64,000 bases of DNA from the NCBI RefSeq assembly GCF_041262165.1, contig NZ_JBGCBY010000030.1, positions 39,118 to 103,117 of the forward strand, in the 5' to 3' direction. The DNA comes from Streptacidiphilus sp041262165. Lineage in GTDB: Bacteria; Actinomycetota; Actinomycetes; Streptomycetales; Streptomycetaceae. Shown in pieces: positions 33,881 through 42,198 of this stretch. Within the stretch, counting starts at the first letter, position 1. Each line of letters starts with the position of its first letter. The position numbers and the translations under genes are program-made. The notes beneath the pieces were generated by a model that worked only from the letters and a program-made list of their open reading frames with translations, had not been told where the DNA came from and did no database searches.

Positions 33881-36733
33881 TCAGCCGGTTGCGCCGTAGC
33901 TGTAGTAAGTACCGGAGAGATCCGCGATCACGGACACCGGCGCGGAGCCGCCGTTGTAGATGTCCACGTAGCCGTCAGCGCCGACTGGGGTGACCGTCAT
34001 GTTCGCGACCGTCTGCCCGGCAGTGAAGTTGACACTGGATGCGCCGCCGCGGACCGTGCCGTCCGGGTACGCGGAGAGGAACCCCGCACCCGCGCTGTCG
34101 GTCACGGTCAGGTTCAAAGCCGCCGCGGCGACCCCGGCGGCGGGCACCCCACCGACGCCGGCGACCTTCAGCCGCAGCGTCTGTTGAGCACCCAACTGAC
34201 CGACGGACGCGCCGATCCCGCCGCGGGTGTCCAGGACCCGAGTCGGAGCGGAGGGCAGGAACACCGACCCCGTCGAGCTCATGTCGTAGTAGCCCACCAG
34301 GTCGGCGACGAAGTCCACGCTCCCGCCACCACCGTTGTGCAGCACCAGCCCGCCGTTGGCGAGCGGCACGCCCCCGCTGGTGAGCGACACGGTGACCAGG
34401 GCGGGCACGACCTTGCCCGCCGTCCAGTTGGCGTTGGACACGCCGGGACGGTTCTGCCCGGAGCCGTAGGCCGTGAGGAAGCCCGAGCTCAGGGCGTTCA
34501 CGGCGGTGACGTTGAAAGCAGCGGCCATGGCGTTCGTGGGCACGCCGTTGAGCCCCGACACCGGGACAGTGATCGTCCCGTTCCCCGCCACCGGCCGGCC
34601 GCCGGCAGCGCGGGTATCGAGCACCCGAACCGGCCCCACCGCGTGGTAGACGGACCCGGACTGGGCGCTGGTGTGGGACCCGACGGTGTCCACCACCAGG
34701 TCGATCGGCTTGTCGCTCCCGTTGTAGAAGTCGACGTAGCCGCTGCTGCCCACGGACGCGGTCACCTGGTTCGCGACGGTCAGGCCCGGCGTGAAGTTGA
34801 CGTTCGACACGTTCGGCCGAGCGGCACCGTCCGGGTAGACGGTGACGAAGCCCCCCGCCTCGGGGTTGGTGACGGTGACGTTCAACTGCACCGCATCGGG
34901 TGCCACTGTCGCGACATGCAGTGCGGACGTCGACAACCTGACCACTGCGTGGGCGGGGACGGTGTCCCGGCCTTTGGTACGGCTGTCGTAGGCACGCTGC
35001 GGGCCGCCGTCCAGCGGGTTGTACGCGGTGCCGACGACGGCCGTGGACTTCGACGCGAACGGGCGACCAAGGAGGTCCGTGCCGGTGAAGGTGACGGTGT
35101 AGATGCCGGGGCGGGGATATGTGTGGGTGATCCCGTTGGTCAAATCGGCGACGGTGGATCCGTCGCCGAAGTTGGCGGTCCAATGGGCGATCTCCCACTG
35201 ACCGTCGATCCCGGTCATGGTGAACCGCAACGTGTCCGGGGTGTAGGGGCCGTCATTCAGTCCGGCGACGAGCACCGGGGCCAGCGGGGCGGCCGGGAGG
35301 ACATTGACGTCCTGGTAGCCGCTCACCGAGTAGCCGCCGTCGCCATTGGTGATCGTGGTCTTCTTGAGGTAGACCCCGACCTGCTGGTAGCTGTGGTAGA
35401 TGCTGGTGCCGACCGGCCCGCTCTGCTGCGTGCTGCCGTCGCCGAAGTCCACTGTGGCCGTGAGCGCCTCGCCCCAGGCGGAGGTCGGGGCGGGCACGGG
35501 CTGCCCGTCGAACGCGCTGGACACCGCCACTGTCGCCGCGCTGGACGAGGGCGGGTAGGCGATGGAGTCCTCGACCTCGACCGCGCCACGGTCGTAGTAG
35601 TTCGCATGACCGACGCCGGTGGCCGTGACATGAGGGTCGTGAACGCGGGGGTGGCCGTAGGCATCGGTGGAGAGCTCGCCCGGTGCGTCGGAATTCGCCG
35701 AGTCGACCAGCGGTGATCGGTCCCCGATCTGGGGGTAGTTGCCTGACGCGGGCCCGTCGATGTCGTGGGCGCCCTGGGCGGTGGCGATGGTGAACGCCGC
35801 GACGGTGGCGTAGTCGACACCGGCCCACAGGTACTTCGGCGCCCCGACCGTCGCCACCTGGAAGGCGTTGTAGTCGCTGACGACATGCGCGGCCGAATCG
35901 GTGGAGACGGACAACGCTGGTGACTTGGATCCGTAGCCGACGTTGTTCTCGACGTCGGCGGTGGAGCCCGCGTCGATGGCGATATCCGAAACACCTTGGG
36001 GGGCGGAAATGGAGTTGCTTGTGACGGAAAGGGAGTTGCTTGTCAGGTCGACCCCTGAGGCACCGCTAACCTGCACCAGTGGGTGCGTGACTCCCCAACC
36101 CGAGAGGTGGTTGGTGGTCACCACAACGTCGTGCGCACCGGATTCGACCCGGACCGCGCCGCCGTCCCACAGTCCAGAGACAGTGGAGCGGGAGAGCGTG
36201 ATCGCCGACGAGGAGCCGTCGACATCGATACCGCGGAGACCCTGCGGATTCGCATGGAGATACGACAGCGCCAGCCTGTCGAGCGAGACGTTCTGAGACC
36301 CTATGATGTCGATGGCATCATGTCCTCCGTGCACATACGGCTCGATGGTCAGCCCGCTGAACGCCACGTCGTGGACTCCCGACAGCGTCAGCGCGGGGGA
36401 AGCGCCCGGCGCCGTGAGGTAGTACCCCGCACCCGTGAAGGTGATCGGCGCGCCCGGCGCGCCCGAGTGCTTGACGACCAGGTTCTCCCAGTACGTCTCT
36501 CCGATCGGACCGCCGATGACGACCGTCTGTCCCGGCTGTGCCGCGTCCGCCGCAGCCTGGACGGAGCAGAACGGCAACGCCTGGCTCCCGGCCGAGGGAT
36601 CCGTGTTGCTGCACGTTGCCGTGCGGTTCACGTACAGCGTCGTGCCGGTGGCGGCGTGGGCGGCCGGGGCTATGACGAACCCGGCAGATACGGCTATCGC
36701 GGCGAATCCCGCGACACGGTGTGCAGAGCGCAC
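33881..36733 (-). CDS. Large secreted beta-helix/PKD protein with three C-terminal RVLDTR repeats
   Basis: A 950-residue protein. A signal peptide spans about 1-27 (APAAHA). Residues 35-400 have the short periodic strands of a right-handed beta-helix (VDLTSNSLSVTSNSISAPQ, then VSDIAIDAG). Two PKD-like domains follow near 410-560 (ATVDFGDGSTQQSG and TANFGDGSTVADL). The last 380 residues contain three copies of a module with the landmarks YDSR/RVLDTR, LNVTVT, SNVNFTPG or SSVNFTAG, and VDFYNGS then DLVGYY. Such proteins bind or degrade polysaccharides; no catalytic residue is evident. The same C-terminal modules occur in the S53 protease of this window. Confidence 0.8.
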   Translation of the reverse strand: MRSAHRVAGFAAIAVSAGFVIAPAAHAATGTTLYVNRTATCSNTDPSAGSQALPFCSVQAAADAAQPGQTVVIGGPIGETYWENLVVKHSGAPGAPITFTGAGYYLTAPGASPALTLSGVHDVAFSGLTIEPYVHGGHDAIDIIGSQNVSLDRLALSYLHANPQGLRGIDVDGSSSAITLSRSTVSGLWDGGAVRVESGAHDVVVTTNHLSGWGVTHPLVQVSGASGVDLTSNSLSVTSNSISAPQGVSDIAIDAGSTADVENNVGYGSKSPALSVSTDSAAHVVSDYNAFQVATVGAPKYLWAGVDYATVAAFTIATAQGAHDIDGPASGNYPQIGDRSPLVDSANSDAPGELSTDAYGHPRVHDPHVTATGVGHANYYDRGAVEVEDSIAYPPSSSAATVAVSSAFDGQPVPAPTSAWGEALTATVDFGDGSTQQSGPVGTSIYHSYQQVGVYLKKTTITNGDGGYSVSGYQDVNVLPAAPLAPVLVAGLNDGPYTPDTLRFTMTGIDGQWEIAHWTANFGDGSTVADLTNGITHTYPRPGIYTVTFTGTDLLGRPFASKSTAVVGTAYNPLDGGPQRAYDSRTKGRDTVPAHAVVRLSTSALHVATVAPDAVQLNVTVTNPEAGGFVTVYPDGAARPNVSNVNFTPGLTVANQVTASVGSSGYVDFYNGSDKPIDLVVDTVGSHTSAQSGSVYHAVGPVRVLDTRAAGGRPVAGNGTITVPVSGLNGVPTNAMAAAFNVTAVNALSSGFLTAYGSGQNRPGVSNANWTAGKVVPALVTVSLTSGGVPLANGGLVLHNGGGGSVDFVADLVGYYDMSSTGSVFLPSAPTRVLDTRGGIGASVGQLGAQQTLRLKVAGVGGVPAAGVAAAALNLTVTDSAGAGFLSAYPDGTVRGGASSVNFTAGQTVANMTVTPVGADGYVDIYNGGSAPVSVIADLSGTYYSYGATG

Positions 36734-36869
36734 GAATCTCCCCTATTGGCGCTGAATCGCCCGGCCTCGTGGAACGGATGTGGCACACGATGCGCCGGGC
36801 TATGCGGATGCTATCCATTCATGCGACCCGCAGAAAGGGCGGGCCCGGTAGTCGGGGGGCCCGACGTGA
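36734..36869. other. Promoter region of the beta-helix gene
   Basis: A short gap holding the start region of the minus-strand beta-helix gene and the edge of the HNH-like fragment. No gene. Confidence 0.4.
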
Positions 36870-37127
36870 CGGACAAAGCCCTGCGTCTCTGCCCCAACTG
36901 CCACGTCCTGGCACGTCCTCTTTGACTACGGCGCCCGGTATCTCACCGATGACCTCCGCATCGTTGACGGAGTGAAGCACCAGGAGATCGACTGGCTGCG
37001 TACTCACCGACTCCACAAGATCGATACCCGCTTCGTGCAGCACCACAGAGGTTGGCCGGGCTCGTCCATTACTCCGTGCCTGATCAGGCACGGCTTGTCG
37101 AAGAGGGCCGGCTCATTCGGGCGCTGA
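36870..37127 (+). pseudogene. Fragment resembling an HNH-endonuclease C-terminus
   Basis: A reading of DKALRLCPNCHVLAR (an HNH-like CPNCH) is followed in a shifted frame by FDYGARYLTDDLRIVDG and RTHRLHKIDTRFVQHH to a stop at 37127. No start codon, no N-terminus and a frame change make it a relic if real. The identification rests on the CPNCH motif only, so I am unsure. Confidence 0.35.
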
Positions 37128-37188
37128 GACCGCCCCCACGCGGCGCAGATATTCTCAGCCGCACCACCCGCCGTGCCCCTACGGTTGG

Positions 37189-38076
37189 GTGGTGACCGCC
37201 TCGCTGCTGCTGTGCAACGACCCGCTGCGACCCGCCCGCTGCGACCCTTACTTCGCCGCGCAGGCCGTCGTGGCCCGGCAGGCCGGGGCGGCGGTGGCGC
37301 TGCTGGACCACGACGCGCTGCTCGCGGGACGTACGGACGAAGCCGTGCGCCGGGTTCCGCGCGACCTGGAACCGTTGTGGTACCGGGGCTGGATGATCCC
37401 CACGGCCGCCTACGCTGACCTCGACGCCGCCCTGGCCGCACGCGGCGTCCCCCTGCTCACCGCTCCGGCGCAGTACCGCTCGGCACATGAACTCCCCGGC
37501 TGGTACGCCGACTTCGCCGAGGCCACACCTGCGAGCACCTGGATCGCGTGCACCCCGCACCAAGCGCCTGAACCTGACGCGCTCGCGCGAGCCGCCTCCG
37601 AGCTCCCGGCCGGCGCGGGGATCGTCAAGGACTTCGTGAAATCCCGCAAGCACGAATGGGACCAGGCCTGCTACCTGCCCGACCTCGCCGATATCCCGGC
37701 CGTCCACACCGTGGTGTCCCGCTTCGTCGAACTCCAGGACGACTCCCTGGCTGGCGGCATCGTGCTCCGTGCCTTCGAAGACCTCCAGAGCAGAGCGGGC
37801 GAAGCCCGGGTCTGGTGGCTCGACGGCGAACCGGTTCTGACGACCGCCCACCCGGACACCCCCGACCTGCAGCCCGCACCCGCCCTCGCTCACATCCGGC
37901 CGCTGGTCCGAGAGCTGGACTGCCGGTTCATCACCACCGACCTCGCGCAGCGCGCCGACGGCATCTGGCGCGTCATCGAGGTCGGCGACGGACAGGTCAG
38001 CGACCTCCCCAGCAGCGCCGACCCTTCCTCGCTGCTTGGACCGCTGCTCACTCACGTTCACGGCCGGACAGCGTAG
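37189..38076 (+). CDS. ATP-grasp fold protein
   Basis: A 295-residue protein from GTG 37189 (or 37192). The start has no Shine-Dalgarno sequence but TACGGT lies just upstream, so it may be a leaderless transcript. ATP-grasp landmarks are VKDFVKSRKHEWDQAC (lysine-rich phosphate loop), a central RFVELQDDSLAGGIVLRAF and the metal-binding DGIWRVIEVGDGQVSDLP. The N-terminus LLLCNDPLRP resembles the DUF4343-like stand-alone group. ATP-grasp enzymes ligate an acyl phosphate to an amine or thiol; here no peptide substrate gene or partner is visible, so its product is unknown. Confidence 0.75.
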   Translation: MVTASLLLCNDPLRPARCDPYFAAQAVVARQAGAAVALLDHDALLAGRTDEAVRRVPRDLEPLWYRGWMIPTAAYADLDAALAARGVPLLTAPAQYRSAHELPGWYADFAEATPASTWIACTPHQAPEPDALARAASELPAGAGIVKDFVKSRKHEWDQACYLPDLADIPAVHTVVSRFVELQDDSLAGGIVLRAFEDLQSRAGEARVWWLDGEPVLTTAHPDTPDLQPAPALAHIRPLVRELDCRFITTDLAQRADGIWRVIEVGDGQVSDLPSSADPSSLLGPLLTHVHGRTA

Positions 38077-38204
38077 GACGTGGCGCATCTCGAACCCCCA
38101 GCCGCTGGTCCACGACTGGGGCAGTCCTCGATCTCTGCCGACTCTCCGTAACGGGTCGGCAACTTTGCGGCACCGGGGCGCACGTCGGTGGCAGGCTGCA
38201 CCAC

Positions 38205-38372
38205 GTGAACCGCACTCTCACCCTCGCCACAGCGGTCGCGCTGTTCACCCTCGCCCGATGCTCCAACTCCGTTGGCAGCACCGGCGATGGCGCGGCATCC
38301 ACCAACAGGCGCGGCGGGCACGCGATGGACGCGGCGCCGACGTGTCCATCTGTGGCCGCTGCGGTCGCCTGA
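38205..38372 (+). CDS. Small leader-like protein, unknown function
   Basis: A 55-residue frame from GTG 38205 with GGTGGCAGG upstream. The beginning VNRTLTLATAVALFTLARCS looks like a short signal or lipoprotein-like segment, though the residue before the cysteine is Arg so it is not a standard lipobox. It ends in TGATG, sharing one base with the ATG of the next gene, so translation is coupled. It may be the eroded N-terminus of a lipoprotein. Confidence 0.4.
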   Translation: MNRTLTLATAVALFTLARCSNSVGSTGDGAASTNRRGGHAMDAAPTCPSVAAAVA

Positions 38373-38962
38373 TGGGAGACGCCTTGCTGTCAGCAGCAGG
38401 GGCACTCGACTGCGCCATGCGCATCCCCGGCGCACTTGCCGTCTCCATCGGCGAGATCCGCAGTGGGGCGACCCTCAGCGCGGTCCGACGCACCGACGAG
38501 GCCGACCAGGCCGACGTCGTGCCACCGGCGTACAGCGGCGCGGCGATCGACATGTGCGCGGGATACGGAGCCTTCTGCGGTCCGGGCCAGGATCTCGAGG
38601 AATTCGTCCTCACCGGCACGCAGACGTACTTCGTGCTGCGGGTGGTGCCGCTGAGTTCGGGTGCCGGGCACGCCTTCCTGCACATCGCGCTCGACCGATC
38701 TCAGACGAACCTCGCACTGGCACGGATCGACATCAAGACACTCGGGGAGCGCATACCGCTTGTCGTCGAGACGTACTGCCTCGAAGCGTCGGCCAACCCG
38801 TCGCCACTGTCGCCGCAAGGCGCACAGCCTCCGCAGATTCCGGGTCGGGACCTGCCGCGGCGCGAACCGACTCGGAAGCGGACGACCGCGCAGCCACCGA
38901 TGAGGTCAACGGACGACGATGCACTGCTGCACCGCCTGGTGGCGGGACTGCGGCGGTTGTAG
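38372..38962 (+). CDS. Divergent Roadblock/LC7-like protein with Pro-rich tail
   Basis: 196 residues from ATG 38372 (GTG 38342 is an alternative). The first 120 residues follow the two nearby Roadblock proteins: GALDCAMRIPGALAVSIGEI, then SGATL, and FLHIALDRSQTNLALARIDI against FLYVALDRKRANLAMARRQL. A segment in the middle (DQADVVPPAYSGAAIDMC) is different, and a 60-residue Pro/Arg-rich tail is added. Roadblock/LC7 domains usually regulate small GTPases. No GTPase or conservon gene is near. It is 3' of the ATP-grasp gene. Confidence 0.55.
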   Translation: MGDALLSAAGALDCAMRIPGALAVSIGEIRSGATLSAVRRTDEADQADVVPPAYSGAAIDMCAGYGAFCGPGQDLEEFVLTGTQTYFVLRVVPLSSGAGHAFLHIALDRSQTNLALARIDIKTLGERIPLVVETYCLEASANPSPLSPQGAQPPQIPGRDLPRREPTRKRTTAQPPMRSTDDDALLHRLVAGLRRL

Positions 38963-39110
38963 TGACAACGACGCCGACGACGAGCGCCGGGGATGGACCG
39001 GGGACGCGAGCCGCTGTGCGACCTGGACCCCGGAGCGGTGCCCGCACCGCTGCTGAGGGGACCGTCACCCCCCACCCCACCCGTCGAGCTGGCGCGAGGG
39101 CATCAATCGG

Positions 39111-40286
39111 CTAGCCGAGCCAGTCGAATCGCAGATCGCGGATCATGATGTGGATGTCGAGTTCCCGGCCCAGGCAGAAGCTCCTGAGGCAGTCCAGGGC
39201 GTGGGCGTCCCTCTTCGCAGTCCAGACCCAGTCCACTGCCGTGTGCCTCTCCTCCTGAGGCCAATGGACCAGGCCGTGGCGCTCAAGGGTGGCGAGGTGC
39301 CCGAGCATGTCCTCGCCGGCGAGTCCGGCCGCCCGATGGAGCTCATCGGCGGGCATTCCGTAGGTGGGCAGGCTCGCTCCAATCCGCAGGGCGTTGCCGT
39401 GGCGAAGGAGGATGCCCAGGAGCGCGCGGTCCGGGGGCGGCACATCGCGCAGCGCCGCGATGAGGGGTTCCAGGAACCCACGGAAGTCCGCGAGCTGTTC
39501 CCCGTCGGGGCAGGCATCCCAACTGAAGTCCTCGGCAAGGAGCTTGAGCGTCAGCGTGCCCTCGGTCGGCTCGTGCTCATCCGCGATACCCGAAGCAGCC
39601 GCAGAGGTGGCACCCGCCAGCGGAGCACCCGTCGCGGGATGAGCCGGGGCGTCACCGTGCAGTGCGGAGCTCGCGAGATAGGCGAGGCGGTAGGCAGACA
39701 CGACGTACTGCAGGGCGAGTTCGGTCGAGGGAACGGCGAGATGGCAGTGGTCGCGGATCTGCTCCAGCTGCTGGGCGATCACGCTGGCCCCTCCCAGGAG
39801 CTTCCCTTCGGTCTCGGCCCGGCGGAACGCCTCCACGATCTGTCCCGGCCAATTGCCAGGCAGGTCGTTGTACAGGGCGCGGGAGAGATGCACCGCGGAC
39901 ATGCGGACCACCTCCCACCCGTCCTCGATCGCGGCGTTCGGGCGCGTCGCTGCCAGCGCTGCCGCCTTCGCCAGACCCACGCCGGATGGCAGGGCAGGGA
40001 CGGCCGCGACCGGTTCGACCAGCCACGCCGACACCGTCGACGTGGTCAGGCCGCCACCTGCCACGGCCCATCGCCGACGCGCTTCCTCCACGTCTCCCCC
40101 CAACTCCCGGACCAAGGGCTCGGTGACGTCCCAGGAGGGCAGACGTCGTCCCTGGAAGGCGTCCGAGACCGTCGTCCTGCCGTAGCCGATCTGCCTCCCC
40201 AGTTGCCGGTAACTCGGCTTCCCCGCACGGACGCGCAGACCCTTGAGGTACTGGGCGAACGGCACAGCATCCAACAGCTTCTCCAC
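39111..40286 (-). CDS. Helix-turn-helix (XRE-like) regulator with C-terminal sensor domain
   Basis: About 391 residues from GTG 40286; ATG 40334 upstream is also possible and no start has a good binding site. The N-terminus FAQYLKGLRVRAGKPSYRQ, then LGRQIGYGRTTVSDAFQGRR is a helix-turn-helix of the XRE kind. The rest is alpha-helical with no recognised ligand domain; RDHCHLAVPSTELALQYVVSAY and LHRAAGLAGEDMLGHLATLE look like a helical-repeat or winged region. Many Streptomyces regulators have this architecture. It lies between two Roadblock-like genes and may control them. Confidence 0.65.
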   Translation of the reverse strand: MEKLLDAVPFAQYLKGLRVRAGKPSYRQLGRQIGYGRTTVSDAFQGRRLPSWDVTEPLVRELGGDVEEARRRWAVAGGGLTTSTVSAWLVEPVAAVPALPSGVGLAKAAALAATRPNAAIEDGWEVVRMSAVHLSRALYNDLPGNWPGQIVEAFRRAETEGKLLGGASVIAQQLEQIRDHCHLAVPSTELALQYVVSAYRLAYLASSALHGDAPAHPATGAPLAGATSAAASGIADEHEPTEGTLTLKLLAEDFSWDACPDGEQLADFRGFLEPLIAALRDVPPPDRALLGILLRHGNALRIGASLPTYGMPADELHRAAGLAGEDMLGHLATLERHGLVHWPQEERHTAVDWVWTAKRDAHALDCLRSFCLGRELDIHIMIRDLRFDWLG

Positions 40287-40570
40287 AACCCAGTTACGGC
40301 TGTCGCTCGTACAGGCAGCCGCCGTCCGGCGCATCCGGGCAAAGACGGCACTCGGCCCACGCCAACTCCCGCACAGCAGTTGGACGCAACTCGACGGAAC
40401 GCCGGCCGGGTACGTGCACCTGTCGAGCGGCTCCATACGCGGACCCACGCCATGGCCGGTGGCCATCGCCTGCTACCCGGATCACCTTCCGCCAGGCCGA
40501 CACCGGACGATACGGGACGACGCAGGACGACGCGGGACGACAGCCATCCCGCTGCCACCGTCATGACTTG

Positions 40571-40945
40571 TCAGACGTCCAGAGTCTGCTCGATCTGCTG
40601 CAGCTGGCGCCGGGCCATGGCCAGGTTGGCGCGCTTTCGGTCCAGGGCGACGTAGAGGAACAAGCCGGCGCCGGAGCGCGCGGTCAGCGGCCGGATCACG
40701 TGGTACTGGCCGGTCAGGGTGATCAGGATGTCCTCGATGGTCTGACCGTGGAGGTTGAGCAGCTCCATGGTGCGCATTTTCGCGCGGACCACGTCGGTGT
40801 TCCCGGCCGCGGCAGCCGTCAGATCGAGGTCTTTGCCGCCGCCGAGGATGCCCAGCGCCAGGCCGCTGTTGAAGTCCACGAGCGCGGTCCCCAGCGCACC
40901 GTCGATCGCCATGACGTCCTTGAGTGCAACATCGGTGTTAGTCAT
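40571..40945 (-). CDS. Orphan Roadblock/LC7-like protein, copy A
   Basis: 124 residues from ATG 40945. It begins MTNTDVALKDVMAIDGALG and contains SGLALGILGGGKDLDLTAAA, then GQYHVIRPLTA and FLYVALDRKRANLAMARRQL. It is about 83% identical by eye to copy B at 41250 (21 differences in 124 residues) but lies in opposite orientation. The length and layout fit a single Roadblock/LC7 domain. Streptomyces conservon CvnB proteins have this fold but are accompanied by CvnA, CvnC and CvnD; none is here. No Shine-Dalgarno sequence is visible. Confidence 0.7.
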   Translation of the reverse strand: MTNTDVALKDVMAIDGALGTALVDFNSGLALGILGGGKDLDLTAAAAGNTDVVRAKMRTMELLNLHGQTIEDILITLTGQYHVIRPLTARSGAGLFLYVALDRKRANLAMARRQLQQIEQTLDV

Positions 40946-41047
40946 GGGAGTGGAGACTAGGGAGCCGCCCGGTGACCGCACTGCAAGACACCGAAAGCCT
41001 CCCGCGCACGAGACGCACCCGTGTACCTTCACGCGCAGGACTGTCCA

Positions 41048-41059
41048 GTGACCGGTCAC
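41048..41059. promoter_or_regulatory. 12-bp palindrome GTGACCGGTCAC
   Basis: A perfect palindrome in the 304 bp between the divergent copy A and copy B genes, near 100 bp from the copy A start. GGTGACCG at 40969-40976 is a similar half. A regulator site is likely but unassigned. Confidence 0.4.
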
Positions 41060-41192
41060 CGCTCGTGCGGACTGCCACGGCTGTCGGGCCCATGGTGAGT
41101 ACAACTCGCGCTCGCTGAAGAGAAGTTGGAGCACCGGACCCGGCCTCCGGCCCTTCGGGCGCGGCAACGTACACCATTCACGGCACCCTGAT

Positions 41193-41206
41193 TGCAGAGT
41201 TCTGCA
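41193..41206. promoter_or_regulatory. TGCAGA-GT-TCTGCA dyad, candidate ArsR operator
   Basis: A perfect 6-bp arm dyad 44 bp before the copy B start codon. As copy B and the ArsR gene are coupled, autoregulation through this site is plausible. Confidence 0.4.
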
Positions 41207-41249
41207 TTTCAACGCGAAGTCACTGAGCGGCTGCTTAGTGTGACCGCCC

Positions 41250-41624
41250 ATGGGAAACATCGACATTGCACTCAAGGAAGTCATGACGATCGACGGCGCC
41301 CTCGGGGTCGCGCTCGTGGACTTCAACAGCGGTCTGGCCCTCGGCGTCCTCGGCGGCGGCAAAGACCTCGACCTGACGGCCGCGGCGGCCGGGAACACCG
41401 ACGTGGTCCGCGCCAAAATGCGCACCATGGAGATCCTCAACCTCCACAACGAGAGCATCGAGGACGTCCTGATCAGCCTGACCGGCCAGTACCACCTCAT
41501 CCGTCTGCTGACCTCGCGCAATGGCAGCGGTCTCTTCCTCTACGTAGCTCTTGACCGCAAACGCGCCAACCTCGCCATGGCGCGACGCCAGCTTCAGCAG
41601 GTCGAGCGCAACCTGGACGTTTGA
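41250..41624 (+). CDS. Orphan Roadblock/LC7-like protein, copy B
   Basis: 124 residues starting MGNIDIALKEVMTIDGALG and ending RRQLQQVERNLDV. It is nearly identical to copy A and forms an inverted duplicate with it. Its stop shares a base with the start of the ArsR gene (TGATG), so the two are translationally coupled. A signal-relay role through protein-protein contact is the general expectation for Roadblock domains; coupling to a DNA-binding repressor suggests that it modulates that repressor. This is inference. Confidence 0.72.
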   Translation: MGNIDIALKEVMTIDGALGVALVDFNSGLALGVLGGGKDLDLTAAAAGNTDVVRAKMRTMEILNLHNESIEDVLISLTGQYHLIRLLTSRNGSGLFLYVALDRKRANLAMARRQLQQVERNLDV

Positions 41625-42010
41625 TGCAGGCCCCGCTCTACCAGGTGAAGGCCGAGTTCTTCCGCATGCTGGGCCACCCGGTCCGCATCCGCGTCCTGGA
41701 ACTCCTCCAGGACGGGCCCAAGCAGGTGCGCGACCTGCTCGCAGACATCGGCACCGAACCATCCAGCCTCTCCCAACAACTCGCGGTGCTGCGCCGCTCG
41801 GGCATCGTAGTGTCCATCCGCGAGGGCTCCACCGTCCTCTACGCGCTGGCCGGCACGGACGTCGCCGACCTGCTTCGCGCCGCGCGCCGGATCCTCACCG
41901 TGCTCCTGGCCGACCGTGAGGCGGTCCTGGAGCAGCTACGTGCAGCCGAGGCACTCGCTGATCCGCTTCCCGCTGAGCCAGGAGCAACGGAACGGCCGGT
42001 TGCCTGCTGA
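41624..42010 (+). CDS. ArsR-family regulator coupled to a Roadblock protein
   Basis: 128 residues from ATG 41624. The winged helix is clear: YQVKAEFFRMLGHPVRIRVL, then VRDLLADIGTEPSSLSQQLA and RRSGIVVSIREGSTVLYAL. No cysteine pair for a metal is seen in the helix-turn-helix, so the signal may not be a metal ion. The last 35 residues are a helical tail with a single cysteine at the end. Coupling by TGATG to copy B indicates joint function. Confidence 0.85.
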   Translation: MQAPLYQVKAEFFRMLGHPVRIRVLELLQDGPKQVRDLLADIGTEPSSLSQQLAVLRRSGIVVSIREGSTVLYALAGTDVADLLRAARRILTVLLADREAVLEQLRAAEALADPLPAEPGATERPVAC

Positions 42011-42198
42011 TCGGTACGAGGAGCGCAGTCCTCCCCACCCTCGAAAGTGACCTTGAACCGTCGAGGAGCTTGAGGCGACGTTCGGGACGGAACGGTCGTC
42101 TGTGGGTTGTCGCCCGGCAGCCGCCGGGGGTAGGGGGGACGGCGCCTTCGACGCCTGCTCGGACCGCTGTTCTCCCTCGACTGCCGGCGCGACCGCGG

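Noticed and set aside
33863..35716. Long plus-strand frame opposite the beta-helix protein
   Set aside because: It is a mirror of the repeat modules on the other strand and has no ribosome binding site or family.
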